From: a virus
Virus record (IMG/VR): IMGVR_UViG_3300009320_001035
Coordinates: 1-29,629 of that record
DNA length: 29,629 bases
Direction: 5' to 3' (one strand)
Below the pieces are notes generated by a model. It did not search any database. It was given only the letters and a program-made list of their open reading frames with translations, and had not been told where the DNA came from. The position numbers and the translations under genes are program-made. Shown here piece by piece: positions 16,281-23,881 of this stretch (positions are counted from its first letter, which is position 1; the number at the start of each line of letters is the position of its first letter).

Positions 16281-17066
16281 TCACTGGTGCGTTTCGTCCG
16301 CCAAGGCGTCGAGAACGGCGATGGTGTCGGCGATCAGTTCCTTAGCATCTCTTTTCACCTTGGGCAATTTGTGAACTGCATCGCGACCTGCTTTCCTCAC
16401 GGAGTGGGCCAAGTCCAAGACCGTGGGGGTGATCCGGTTCTTGTTCTTGGCGACGTGGATCCTTGCGCATAGGCTAAAGAGCGGCTTCCCGCTTGAATCT
16501 CTGTATGCCGGCATCCCAAGCACATCAATGCAGTCGCAATTGGAGACAACAGCCTCGAATTCGCGTTCGAGTGCGCTTCGGCACATCACGATGCACTCCG
16601 CATCGAAGCCGAACAGGTAGCACCGGGCGACCCGCCGAAGAAAGGCGCGCGAGCGATCGCTCGGAGCCAGTGGCTTGACCAGTTCCAGAAGGTTCCAGAA
16701 ACGGTCGCGACACGAGTGAAGCATGCTCATTGCCTCCCACCCAAAGGTAATGCAGACGTGCTCGTCAAGCAGTTCCAGCGGCTCAATCTCGTCTTGCCAG
16801 GGGGCGAATGCAGGCACTCCCTCCAAGAAACACTCCATCGCGTCACAGTCCGCAAGTTCTTCGACGCCTTTCACCAGCATGCTGGTGGCCCGTTGGAGCT
16901 GGCGCCACTCCTGCTGGGCCTCTGCCCCCAGTTCCTTAAGCTTCACGTCCCAGTACTGCTCCCGGTCTTGCTCGTAGCGATCGAGAATGTCTTCCATCTG
17001 CCCAACTACGGGGAAATCGCCGTAAGATCCTTCAAAGCGTTCACTATTCTCTGGGTCTTGTGACAT
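16281..17066 (-). CDS. DUF4145-like protein (cargo gene)
   Basis: A 261-residue soluble protein. ATG 17066 is chosen because GGAGACCCTA precedes it (Shine-Dalgarno GGAG); the frame also extends upstream to 17186 without a good site. The C-terminal half resembles DUF4145, a helical domain found alone or fused to restriction and other defence enzymes: RRVARCYLFGFDAECIVMCR, then SALEREFEAVVSN, and a C-terminal VRKAGRDAVHKLP with DAKELIADTIAVLDALADE. No catalytic domain is seen in the N-terminal half, which is acidic and Trp-rich. It sits alone between two copies of a phage-gene repeat, next to BREX, consistent with a stand-alone defence or regulatory cargo gene. The DUF4145 assignment is by pattern only; function unknown. 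Confidence 0.7.
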   Translation of the reverse strand: MSQDPENSERFEGSYGDFPVVGQMEDILDRYEQDREQYWDVKLKELGAEAQQEWRQLQRATSMLVKGVEELADCDAMECFLEGVPAFAPWQDEIEPLELLDEHVCITFGWEAMSMLHSCRDRFWNLLELVKPLAPSDRSRAFLRRVARCYLFGFDAECIVMCRSALEREFEAVVSNCDCIDVLGMPAYRDSSGKPLFSLCARIHVAKNKNRITPTVLDLAHSVRKAGRDAVHKLPKVKRDAKELIADTIAVLDALADETHQ

Positions 17067-17263
17067 TAGGGTCTCCGGTTGTGTTGCTCTATGGCAGTAG
17101 TTAGGATTCGCTCGGCCAACGAATCGCCGGAGGCGGTACTCGCCAGGCAAATGCTGCGTCCGACCAGCGGAGTCAACACGCTCCATTCTACCGTCTTGCC
17201 TGCTGTCTCTACCATGGGTTCATTGTGCCCTCCGCAGCCGCCCCCGGCAAGCACGACCTGATC

Positions 17264-18178
17264 TTACGCACTCGACGACGAACTGCTGGACAAGCTGCGG
17301 TTGTCGTCGCCGAGGACTTCGTTGGTGAAATGGAAGAGCATCTCGGTCCCGCCTGCGCCAGTGATGGCTTCGTGGAGCCAGACGGGGGTGCCGACGGGGA
17401 CGGGGAGGTACTCGGGGTCCTTCAGGTCGGCCAGGTCGACGCCGTTGCCCTCGGTTCCCGAGCCGGTATTGATGTCCTCGTACGTGTTCCAGGCGTAGCC
17501 CGTCTTGCCGCCCGAGATCGCGGCCCAGCCGCCGTACCCGGCCGTGTTCTTGTAGGCCTCGGCATACGAGTACTTCCACTTGTTTCCGCCAAGGCTGTTG
17601 ATTGCCGTGATCTCCGCCCAGAAGCCCCGCTCGGTCGGGCTGTCGGACAGTTGCACGACCGCCCACTGCTCGCCGATGCCCGAGGCGTGCCACAGCATCC
17701 GGGCGTTTCCGAGCTGGCAGCTCTCCAGGTACCCCGTCTGGCCGTGGACGAGGTCCGCGCACGGGTGCATCGTGTTGTGGATGATGTCGACCTTGACGGG
17801 CGTGACGCCGCTGACAAGCGCCCGGCCGAACTTGCCATCCTTCACCGGCTCCTGGACGATGGCGATCTTCCCGATGTACGTCGGGATCGCCGGCGTGGCG
17901 GTCGTCATGGCGACGCCGTTCTTGAATCGCTGGAGGTTATCCGTGGGCGTGATTACCGGATTCGCGAGCCCCACGATGGAGAACCGATCGAGGTCGCCGC
18001 CCGTGTCGTTCCGGATGAGAATGATCCCGCTCTGTGCGACGATCGGCGCGGAGGTTCCGGCACCGTACTTCTCCCGCTCCCGGTGCCCCCGGGCGGCGTC
18101 CACAAACCCGTTGAACGTCGATGCGGGAATCCGGACCTTGTCGCCCGTGCTGACCTTCTTGAAGGGGTCGCCGGTCAT
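17264..18178 (-). CDS. Phage structural protein with C-terminal poly-serine tag
   Basis: A 304-residue protein starting at ATG 18178 behind an excellent ribosome binding site (GGGAGGAAAC). It follows the two genes downstream of the tape measure gene, a position of distal tail or fibre proteins. The N-terminus (MTGDPFKKVSTGDKVRIPAS, then FNGFVDAAR) and a beta-rich middle are typical of appendage proteins, and the C-terminal block GNGVDLADLKDPEYLPVPVG continuing through VWLHEAITG is duplicated as a remnant at 15870. It ends in seven serines plus alanine (bases 17270-17290), encoded by a mixture of TCN and AGY codons. It is the last phage gene before the DUF4145/BREX junction; no baseplate or host-binding gene follows. 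Confidence 0.75.
   Translation of the reverse strand: MTGDPFKKVSTGDKVRIPASTFNGFVDAARGHREREKYGAGTSAPIVAQSGIILIRNDTGGDLDRFSIVGLANPVITPTDNLQRFKNGVAMTTATPAIPTYIGKIAIVQEPVKDGKFGRALVSGVTPVKVDIIHNTMHPCADLVHGQTGYLESCQLGNARMLWHASGIGEQWAVVQLSDSPTERGFWAEITAINSLGGNKWKYSYAEAYKNTAGYGGWAAISGGKTGYAWNTYEDINTGSGTEGNGVDLADLKDPEYLPVPVGTPVWLHEAITGAGGTEMLFHFTNEVLGDDNRSLSSSSSSSA
17300..17450 (-). repeat. 151-bp direct repeat, copy B (in intact phage gene)
   Basis: Partner of 15888-16038, same length, same orientation and same reading frame. It lies inside the 3' end of the structural gene at 17264-18178. The DNA between the two copies (16039-17299) carries the DUF4145-like gene. Confidence 0.85.
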
Positions 18179-18189
18179 GTTTCCTCCCG

Positions 18190-19032
18190 TCACGTCCCGA
18201 TGCCGAGGTCGGAGAAGTCGCCGCTGTCGTACACCCGCTCGACGTACACCGCCTTGGGCCGCTTGACGATCGCCTTGGCCGTCGTGTCCTCGGCCTCCTC
18301 GTACCGGACCCACAGGTATTCCCACCCCTTCTTGGCGATGGACGTGATATCGCCCACCGTCAGGCCCGTCCTGTTCGGGCTGGCGGCGAACCGGAAGGTG
18401 ATCTCCCACTGGTCGGTTCCGCGTTGCGAGCCCGATGCGCCGAGGAACAGGACCTCCCCCTCGCTGAAGCCCTTGAACGCGTCGGCGTTCGTCTTGTAGG
18501 TCAGGGCGTACAGCTTGCCCTTGTAGGCCGTCGTGACGGCGCTGTCGGCCATGTAGTGCGTTTCAGAGAAGTGGTACGCCGCCAGGAGGATGTCGGCGCC
18601 TTCGACCTCCTGGCCGTTGAAGCCGATGGCCCCCTTGAAGTCGGGGGCCGTCTCGCCGGCCGGGGCGTAGCTGTTGATCGTCTGCAGGCTCTGCGTGATG
18701 TGCTGCGTGCCGCCGGCGGTGTCGAAGCTGTACGAGGAGTCCCCCGTCTCGGTCGGCTCGCGCTTGCCGTACCGCACGGTGACGCGCCACTCCCCGTCAT
18801 CGGCGTTCGTGTCCACCCACACCGGCTCGATGCCGATGCTCTGCCGCGTAAGGCCCTCGTAGTCGCCGGGGCTGTTCGCCTCCGCGACGGCCTTGACGAC
18901 CGTATCCTCCGCCGTGCCGCTGCACCGGTAGATCAGCTCGACGCTCGCGGCGTCACCCGTGGTCTGCGGCCGGCTGTCGACCATCTCCTCGAACATCCCG
19001 GCAAACGCGCTGCTACTGCTGCTACTGCTCAT
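18190..19032 (-). CDS. Phage tail-region structural protein with N-terminal poly-serine tag
   Basis: A 280-residue protein from ATG 19032, nine bases after the tape measure stop, preceded by AGGACGATGCG. It opens M-Ser7-Ala (serine codons at 19009-19029, all AGY). The rest is a beta-rich protein without transmembrane segments; recognisable stretches are WRVTVRYGKRE, IGFNGQEVEGADI and GWEYLWVRYEEAED. Its place directly after the tape measure gene suggests a distal tail or tail-tip component. I recognise no named family. Confidence 0.7.
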   Translation of the reverse strand: MSSSSSSSAFAGMFEEMVDSRPQTTGDAASVELIYRCSGTAEDTVVKAVAEANSPGDYEGLTRQSIGIEPVWVDTNADDGEWRVTVRYGKREPTETGDSSYSFDTAGGTQHITQSLQTINSYAPAGETAPDFKGAIGFNGQEVEGADILLAAYHFSETHYMADSAVTTAYKGKLYALTYKTNADAFKGFSEGEVLFLGASGSQRGTDQWEITFRFAASPNRTGLTVGDITSIAKKGWEYLWVRYEEAEDTTAKAIVKRPKAVYVERVYDSGDFSDLGIGT

Positions 19033-19041
19033 CGCATCGTC

Positions 19042-21045
19042 CTACCCGAACGCCAAACCGTTCCGTTGCTCTTCGAGGATCTTCCTCGTGTTCGCGGCCG
19101 TCTGCTCGGTGGCGACCGCCGTCCGCTCCGCCGCAGGGCCGGCCGCCCCCAGGCGAGAGGCGAACGCGCCGCTGAACGTCCCCACGACGCCCGCCCTGGC
19201 CTGCTCGACGCCCTCGCCGGCCCCGGCCAGGAGGTTCTTGAACTTGTTGACCAGCGCGTCGGGGCCTTCCAGCGTTCCCGGACCGCCATCGGCGTCCCGG
19301 GCGTCCCGCTTGCCCTTGGCCTCGGCGATCGCGGCCTTCCACTCGTCGCGGGCCGCGCCGAGTTCGGCCTCCGCGGCGGAGATCTGATCGGTGTGCCCCT
19401 TGCTCAGGGCGTCCAGCCGCTTCTGGTGGGCCGTGTCGATGTCGGACAGGACCGTCTCGTGGAGTTTCGCGGAGGCGGTTCTGCTCTTCTGCCGTTCGAG
19501 TTCTCGCTGGGCGGACTTACGCTGCTGCTCATCGTCGATCTCGTTGATGGCCTTGTTGTACTCGACGTCGACCTGCCGGTTGGCCGCCTCCAGGTCGATC
19601 TCCTCGTCGAACAGGCTCTTGATCCAGTTCCACGACTTCTTGGCCACCGCCTTCATGCCCTCCCACGTGCGGCTGAAGAACGCCGTGAAGCCGTACCACG
19701 CCTTGGCCAGGAAGCTCGTCGTCTCGATCCATGCCACTTCCAGCCCGTGCCAGACCGTCGCGGCGACCTTCACCGCCCCGTAGAAGGCCGAGTACGAGAG
19801 CTTGATGAACCACCCTTTGAACGCCTCCCACGCCATCGCGAGGCCCGCGATGCCCCGCTTCCACTCCATCTTCAGCGTCAGCCAGAGGATCTTCGCCGCC
19901 TGGCCGATGTCGCCATCCGCCAGCGCCGCGCTGATCCCTTCCCAGGCCTCCGAGGCATCGGTGCCCAGGACGCCGAACTTCTTCCGCAGCCAGTCGATCG
20001 CCTCGCCGCCCTTGCCGCTGGCGTAGAGCAGGTACGCCCCCATCGCCGCGACCGCCGCGATCACCAAGCCGATGGGGCTCAGCAGCAGGCCGATCATCGA
20101 ACCGAGCACCCCCAGCGCCGCCGACACGCCCGTCAGGATCATCTTGAGCCCCCCGAGGGCCATGCCGACCAGGACAATGCCCTTGCCGAGGATCACCAGG
20201 GCAATCCCGCCGGCCAGAATCCCGGCGGCGACCTGCAGGATCGTCACGACCACCCCGCGATTCTGCCGGATCCACTCCTGAGAGGCGACCACCAGATTCG
20301 TGATCCGCTCCGCCACGTCCTGGAGCACCGGGGCCAGCGCCGCGCCGAGATTGAACACGGCCATCTTCGTGGACTTCCACAGGCCGTCCATCGCGTCGGT
20401 GAAGGCCTCCGCCGCCGCCGCATCCTCGCCCCGCATCGTCAGCCCGAGGGCGCGGGCCTTGGCCTGCAGCTTCTCAATGCCCGCCGCGCCGTCGGCGAAC
20501 ATCGGCAGCAGCATCGTCCCCGCACGGCCGAACAGGCCCATCGCAATGGCCGCCTTCCTGGAGGGGTCCTCCACCTGGCTCAACCGATCGCCGAGGAGCT
20601 TGAACTGCTCTTCGGGGGCCAAGCCGTCGAGATCCTTGAACGTCAGGCCGAGATCGTCCAGGCCGTCCGTCGCCGTCGACAGGCCTCGCCCGGCGTCGTA
20701 GACGCTCCGCTGCATCCGCCGAAGCCCCTTCTCCAGCGTGTCGAGATCGGTCCCCGTCTGGCTGGCGACGAACCGAAGCTCCGAGAGGGCTTCGACGCCC
20801 ACCCCCGTGCGCTTGGCCATCTTCGCGACCGAATCGCCCATCGAGGCGAACACCCTGGACGCCGCGAGCAGCGGCGCCATCATCACCGCGCCCATGCCCG
20901 CCATCTTCAGGCCGAGGCCGCTGACCATCGAGCCGAAGGCCTTCAGCTTCGCCGAGGCGGCCTTCAGGCCCCGGATGAGCTTGCTGTTGTCGGCGAACAG
21001 TTCGACGTACGCCTTGCCGGCTCGAATTCCTCTGGTGGATGGCAT
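19042..21045 (-). CDS. Phage tail tape measure protein
   Basis: A 667-residue tape measure protein, which sets tail length and is ejected with DNA. ATG 21045 (MPSTRGIRAGKAYVELFADN) overlaps the stop of the preceding chaperone frame (TGATG); this opening, with SKLIRGLKAASAKLKAFG next, is typical. Hydrophobic segments include GLGLKMAGMGAVMMAPLLAA (about 44-63), VVVTILQVAAGILAGGIALVI (near 265-285) and LGSMIGLLLSPIGLVIAAVA (near 320-340). The C-terminal third is Ala/Glu/Lys-rich coiled coil. At 667 residues, a short-to-moderate siphovirus tail is expected. Confidence 0.9.
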   Translation of the reverse strand: MPSTRGIRAGKAYVELFADNSKLIRGLKAASAKLKAFGSMVSGLGLKMAGMGAVMMAPLLAASRVFASMGDSVAKMAKRTGVGVEALSELRFVASQTGTDLDTLEKGLRRMQRSVYDAGRGLSTATDGLDDLGLTFKDLDGLAPEEQFKLLGDRLSQVEDPSRKAAIAMGLFGRAGTMLLPMFADGAAGIEKLQAKARALGLTMRGEDAAAAEAFTDAMDGLWKSTKMAVFNLGAALAPVLQDVAERITNLVVASQEWIRQNRGVVVTILQVAAGILAGGIALVILGKGIVLVGMALGGLKMILTGVSAALGVLGSMIGLLLSPIGLVIAAVAAMGAYLLYASGKGGEAIDWLRKKFGVLGTDASEAWEGISAALADGDIGQAAKILWLTLKMEWKRGIAGLAMAWEAFKGWFIKLSYSAFYGAVKVAATVWHGLEVAWIETTSFLAKAWYGFTAFFSRTWEGMKAVAKKSWNWIKSLFDEEIDLEAANRQVDVEYNKAINEIDDEQQRKSAQRELERQKSRTASAKLHETVLSDIDTAHQKRLDALSKGHTDQISAAEAELGAARDEWKAAIAEAKGKRDARDADGGPGTLEGPDALVNKFKNLLAGAGEGVEQARAGVVGTFSGAFASRLGAAGPAAERTAVATEQTAANTRKILEEQRNGLAFG

Positions 21046-21257
21046 CAGGTCCTGCCCTTGAATCTCGCTCGAAGCATCGCCCACGACTCTTCCGGCGGCA
21101 CCGCAGACTCCGCCACGTGGAGCGGGTTGAAGTCCCGCGGCTTCGCGGGCCTCTGGCCCTTGCCGCGGAACACGTTCGCAATCATCGCCAGGACCGAACT
21201 CGTGTGTCCCCACGCCGCCTCACTGCGGCCGCGGGCCATTTCCACGAGCTGCCGCAA
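21045..21257 (-). CDS. Tail assembly chaperone, second frame (lambda T-like)
   Basis: From TTG 21257 it has 70 codons (RQLVEMARGR, AAWGHTSSVLAMIANVF, DFNPLH), resembling the downstream chaperone frame of siphophages. It lies in the -1 frame relative to the preceding chaperone. Protein-like sequence continues upstream of the TTG, overlapping the end of that gene: GSDVWRSVWQLAGIVGVDPG and then PLTLRQ, from about base 21345. No ATG or GTG start exists there, so the frame is probably entered by ribosomal frameshifting, as in lambda G/GT, or by coupling. The candidate slip region CTGGAAAGG at about 21345 is not a canonical heptamer. Confidence 0.7.
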   Translation of the reverse strand: MRQLVEMARGRSEAAWGHTSSVLAMIANVFRGKGQRPAKPRDFNPLHVAESAVPPEESWAMLRARFKGRT

Positions 21258-21259
21258 CG

Positions 21260-21736
21260 TCAGCGGTCCGGGGTCGACGCCGACGATCCCGGCAAGTTGC
21301 CAGACAGAGCGCCAGACATCGCTTCCTGTAACTGCCTTTCCAGGTCGCCGCTGTCGAGCTTGGCCTCGCTCATCCGGATCGCCGTCGCTTCCAGCGTCTT
21401 CAGCTTGCCGAGAGCCTTGGCCAGGAGCCCCCGGCGGGGCTGAGGGAAGAACGCGACCAGCTCCTCGAGGAACGCCTCGGAGGCCCGCTCGATCGCATCG
21501 CCGGCCATGGCCCGGCCGAAGTCCTCATCACTGACCTTGTCCCGGTCCGCCTGGTCCTTGCAGAGGCAGTAGACCGCGTCCACCAGGAGCACCGGATCGC
21601 CCGCCAGCCGCTCGATCAGCTTGCCGTCGAGCGCATCCATCAAGTCGACGTCCAGGAGATCCTTGACCCGCTTGATCGCCGTGACGTTGATCTCGACTTC
21701 CCACGCGCGGCCCTTGCTGTCCTCAAACTTCCTCAC
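21260..21736 (-). CDS. Tail assembly chaperone, first frame (lambda G-like)
   Basis: A 158-residue protein from GTG 21736 with GGGAGCGTGAGGC before it. The opening RKFEDSKGRAWEVEINVTAI and the helical, acidic body (LMDALDGKLIERLAGDP, LCKDQADRDKVSDEDFGRAM) are typical of the protein between tail tube and tape measure genes that keeps the tape measure soluble during assembly. The last 30 codons overlap a second coding frame. Position, length and composition support the call. Confidence 0.82.
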   Translation of the reverse strand: MRKFEDSKGRAWEVEINVTAIKRVKDLLDVDLMDALDGKLIERLAGDPVLLVDAVYCLCKDQADRDKVSDEDFGRAMAGDAIERASEAFLEELVAFFPQPRRGLLAKALGKLKTLEATAIRMSEAKLDSGDLERQLQEAMSGALSGNLPGSSASTPDR

Positions 21737-21762
21737 GCCTCACGCTCCCATCCGCCGGCCGG

Positions 21763-22215
21763 TCAGGCCGAGCTGCTGGAGGATTCCACGTCCAGCCACT
21801 GGCTGAACAGGGACAGCTTCGCCGTCACCGAAACCGAGATCGCTTCCTCCAGCGGCTCGGAGCGGCTGAAGTTCGTGATCTCGAAGTCGCCGACCAGGCC
21901 TTCCGTGCCGACGGCGTCCTTGGCCCCGGTAAGCGCCGCCAGGCGGAGGGGCGTGCCGTTGATGAAGGCGTTCTTGACGGCGATAAAACCCGCATCCGCC
22001 TCCTTCCAGACCATCTCCCACTCCACGGTGCCTTCCCGCAGCGTGGCGGCGGTGGCTCGCCAGCCGCTGTTGGCGCGGGTCGTGACGTCGGCCTCGCCCC
22101 TTTCCATGGGCACCGTCAGGTCCTTGACGTTCGTCATCTCCGTCAGAATCGCGAGGGCCGCGCCTTCGGCGCCGTAGTACAGCTTGGCGTCCATTCCGAG
22201 TTTGTAGTCGGGCAT
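21763..22215 (-). CDS. Major tail tube protein with C-terminal poly-serine tag
   Basis: A 150-residue protein from ATG 22215 with AGGAGAGACAAGC upstream. The opening MPDYKLGMDAKLYYG, ILTEMTNVKDLTVPM and the middle EADVTTRANSGW with TLREGTVEWEMVW are characteristic of siphovirus tail tube subunits. It precedes the two chaperone frames and the tape measure gene. It ends in five serines and alanine (bases 21769-21783, TCC TCC AGC AGC TCG), a tag shared with other virion proteins here. Confidence 0.88.
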   Translation of the reverse strand: MPDYKLGMDAKLYYGAEGAALAILTEMTNVKDLTVPMERGEADVTTRANSGWRATAATLREGTVEWEMVWKEADAGFIAVKNAFINGTPLRLAALTGAKDAVGTEGLVGDFEITNFSRSEPLEEAISVSVTAKLSLFSQWLDVESSSSSA

Positions 22216-22227
22216 TGCTTGTCTCTC

Positions 22228-22668
22228 CTATCGAACCGAGTTCGCCCACATGGCGGGCAGCTTCGGCTGTTCCCGCTCGAAGGCCGGGCCCATGTAGGGC
22301 CGCGGCCGGATCTTCACTCTCCGCGTGCGGCGGTTGCGTCGCAGGCCCACCCGCATGGCGGACGTCCCGCCGTGCTCGAGCGCCTCTGGGGCGCTGCCGA
22401 CTTTCTGGTTGAGCTTCATCGGGCCGATGACGACCGACCGGCGGGCGTCGTCGTAGCCGAAGAGGATGTACCTCTTCAGCAGGCCGCCGTGGCTGCTCGG
22501 CGGCTCGCCCGGGCGGCTGATCCGCTTGCGCTTCCGGATGCTCGACCGCGCGGCCGTCCGCACGAACGCCCCGAAACGCCCCAGCACCCGCCGCGTGGCC
22601 TTGTCGACCGCGCGGGCGACCTTCGGCGCGTCGAAGAACATCCGCTTGGTCACGAAGCCGATCATCAT
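22228..22668 (-). CDS. Tail completion / neck protein (HK97 gp10-like)
   Basis: A 146-residue basic protein; ATG 22668 overlaps the stop of the holin-like gene (ATGA). Segments SIRKRKRISRPGEPPSSHG, VVIGPMKLN and the C-terminal RPYMGPAFEREQPKL match the minor virion proteins of the HK97 gp10 group that sit between head connector and tail tube. The gene order (just before the tail tube gene) agrees. Confidence 0.78.
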   Translation of the reverse strand: MMIGFVTKRMFFDAPKVARAVDKATRRVLGRFGAFVRTAARSSIRKRKRISRPGEPPSSHGGLLKRYILFGYDDARRSVVIGPMKLNQKVGSAPEALEHGGTSAMRVGLRRNRRTRRVKIRPRPYMGPAFEREQPKLPAMWANSVR

Positions 22669-22895
22669 TGCCCCGGTCGCGTTGCGTCCGACCTGTCCAC
22701 CGAGGCCTCGATCACGCCGTACCCGAGGGCGGCGAGGACCAGGACCACGAGTTCCGCGATCTTGACCGCGCTGCTTTCCAGGACCTCGCCCTGGCCCGGC
22801 GTGAAGATCGCCACGCACGCGGCGATCTGGACCAGCAGGGCCGTGAGGAACTTGCGGCTCGAAAGGCGTTTCAGGATGTCGTGCAGTGTGTCCAT
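22665..22895 (-). CDS. Holin-like small membrane protein
   Basis: A 76-residue protein from ATG 22895 behind a strong AGGAGTGAC site. It has a basic N-terminal stretch (ILKRLSSRK) and two hydrophobic segments (FLTALLVQIAACVAIF and AELVVLVLAALGYGVIEA), a topology common in phage holins. It lies with a lipoprotein gene in the late operon, but no endolysin is seen in the window, so a lysis role is inferred from topology only. Confidence 0.55.
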   Translation of the reverse strand: MDTLHDILKRLSSRKFLTALLVQIAACVAIFTPGQGEVLESSAVKIAELVVLVLAALGYGVIEASVDRSDATRPGQ

Positions 22896-22896
22896 G

Positions 22897-23106
22897 TCAC
22901 TCCTTGTCCGGCTCATTGTCCGGCCGGTCGTGTTGACCCGCGTCGTGAATCTCGTCCGTCGTGGCCTCGTTGGAAGCCAGCGCCGCAGCCATTTCCTCGT
23001 CGCTCGGGTCTTGCCCGGCGTTGATGAAGTTGTCGATGATCTGCATCGCCGGTTCCGCGATCAGGCCGCCGATGTACAGCCATTGAAGGATCTCCAGCGG
23101 TGTCAT
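22897..23106 (-). CDS. Small phage protein of unknown function
   Basis: A 69-residue protein from ATG 23106, with AAAGGAGCATCCCC as a good ribosome binding site. The start overlaps the lipoprotein stop (ATGA). The N-terminal 25 residues (TPLEILQWLYIGGLIAEPAM) are amphipathic to hydrophobic, and the remainder is acidic and hydrophilic (DPSDEEMAAAL, RPDNEPDKE). No family recognised. Confidence 0.6.
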   Translation of the reverse strand: MTPLEILQWLYIGGLIAEPAMQIIDNFINAGQDPSDEEMAAALASNEATTDEIHDAGQHDRPDNEPDKE

Positions 23107-23480
23107 GGGGATGCTCCTTTCCCGTGGGTGTCGTGCCATTGCCTGCCCTGCATCTGCCTGGTGACGAGTTCGAGCAGGATCTGATTCCACTCGCGAATGA
23201 CGCTCGACGTGGGCTGGCCGAGTTCGATTGCCGCCTCCCACCGGGCGAGCATCTCCATCGCGGCGTCCGCCGTGTCGTCGATCACCTTGCCCTGCGATTC
23301 CGTGAAGGCCCCCGCCGTACGATAGAGGACAATGGCCCTTCCCGCCGCGTCGTATGCCTTCCGCGCAGCCAGTAGGTCCTGCTTCGGCGTCGTCGGCCAC
23401 CAGGACGGCTGCGTCGTGCAGCCGCTTGCCGGAAGCGTGAGGATCAGGGCCGTGGCCATCCACTGCAGTGCGCGTTTCAT
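23103..23480 (-). CDS. Phage-encoded lipoprotein
   Basis: A 125-residue protein from ATG 23480 (ATGA overlap with the kinase-like gene upstream; GGAGTCGGACA before it). It begins with a lipoprotein signal peptide: basic MKR, hydrophobic MATALILTLPASG, and lipobox Cys at residue 21. The mature part is helical (LLAARKAYDAAGRAIVLY, MEMLARWEAAIELG). A position beside a holin-like gene allows an outer-membrane spanin-like or superinfection-exclusion role, but neither is shown. Confidence 0.7.
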   Translation of the reverse strand: MKRALQWMATALILTLPASGCTTQPSWWPTTPKQDLLAARKAYDAAGRAIVLYRTAGAFTESQGKVIDDTADAAMEMLARWEAAIELGQPTSSVIREWNQILLELVTRQMQGRQWHDTHGKGASP

Positions 23481-23881
23481 TGTCCGACTCCTTCCCCGGG
23501 GCAGGCGCCCCGGAACATTTCCGCGAGTTCTTCCTTGCCCGGTTCCTCGTACGTCGTGCCCTCCCACAGCGTCCCGCCCGGCAGGTAGATCAACTGCGAA
23601 GCCGACCACATCTTCCGGGCCATCATGCGGAGATCCTTCGTCGGTGCGAACAGCTCGACGATCACGGTGTAGCCCTGCTCCTCGAGCAGTGCCGCAAACG
23701 TCGCGACCAGCTTGACGTTCCGCTTGCGGCCGGCGTCGGTGTACGCCGACGGGAACCACTTGCGGACCCGCGCGCCGTCCAGGACGGTCACACGCTCGCC
23801 CCGCTGGGACCGTTCGTAGGCCATGCGGTAGGCCAGCGTCGTCTTGCCCGCGCCGGATTTGCCCGTGATGAAGTGGACCAT
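23477..23881 (-). CDS. Adenylyl-sulfate kinase-like P-loop protein
   Basis: A 134-residue protein from ATG 23881, overlapping the upstream stop (TGATG). It carries Walker A ITGKSGAGKTTLA (GKSGAGKT at 7-14), LDGARVRKWF at 34-43 (APS kinases have LDGD-R) and RKRNVKLVATFAALLEEQGY, matching the APS kinase helix with R-N-I-R. APS kinase phosphorylates adenylyl sulfate to PAPS, the sulfate donor for sulfotransferases. The protein is shorter than cellular CysC (about 200): the region after YTVIVELFAPTKDLR is compressed, though a YEEP motif near the end is kept. The second Asp of LDGD is Ala here, so substrate may differ. Confidence 0.72.
   Translation of the reverse strand: MVHFITGKSGAGKTTLAYRMAYERSQRGERVTVLDGARVRKWFPSAYTDAGRKRNVKLVATFAALLEEQGYTVIVELFAPTKDLRMMARKMWSASQLIYLPGGTLWEGTTYEEPGKEELAEMFRGACPGEGVGQ

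Noticed and set aside
18424-21534. A 1036-codon open frame on the plus strand
   Set aside because: It runs antisense to the tape measure, tail and chaperone genes, has a low-complexity Arg/His/Leu-rich translation and no recognisable domain; it is a by-product of high GC and codon bias.
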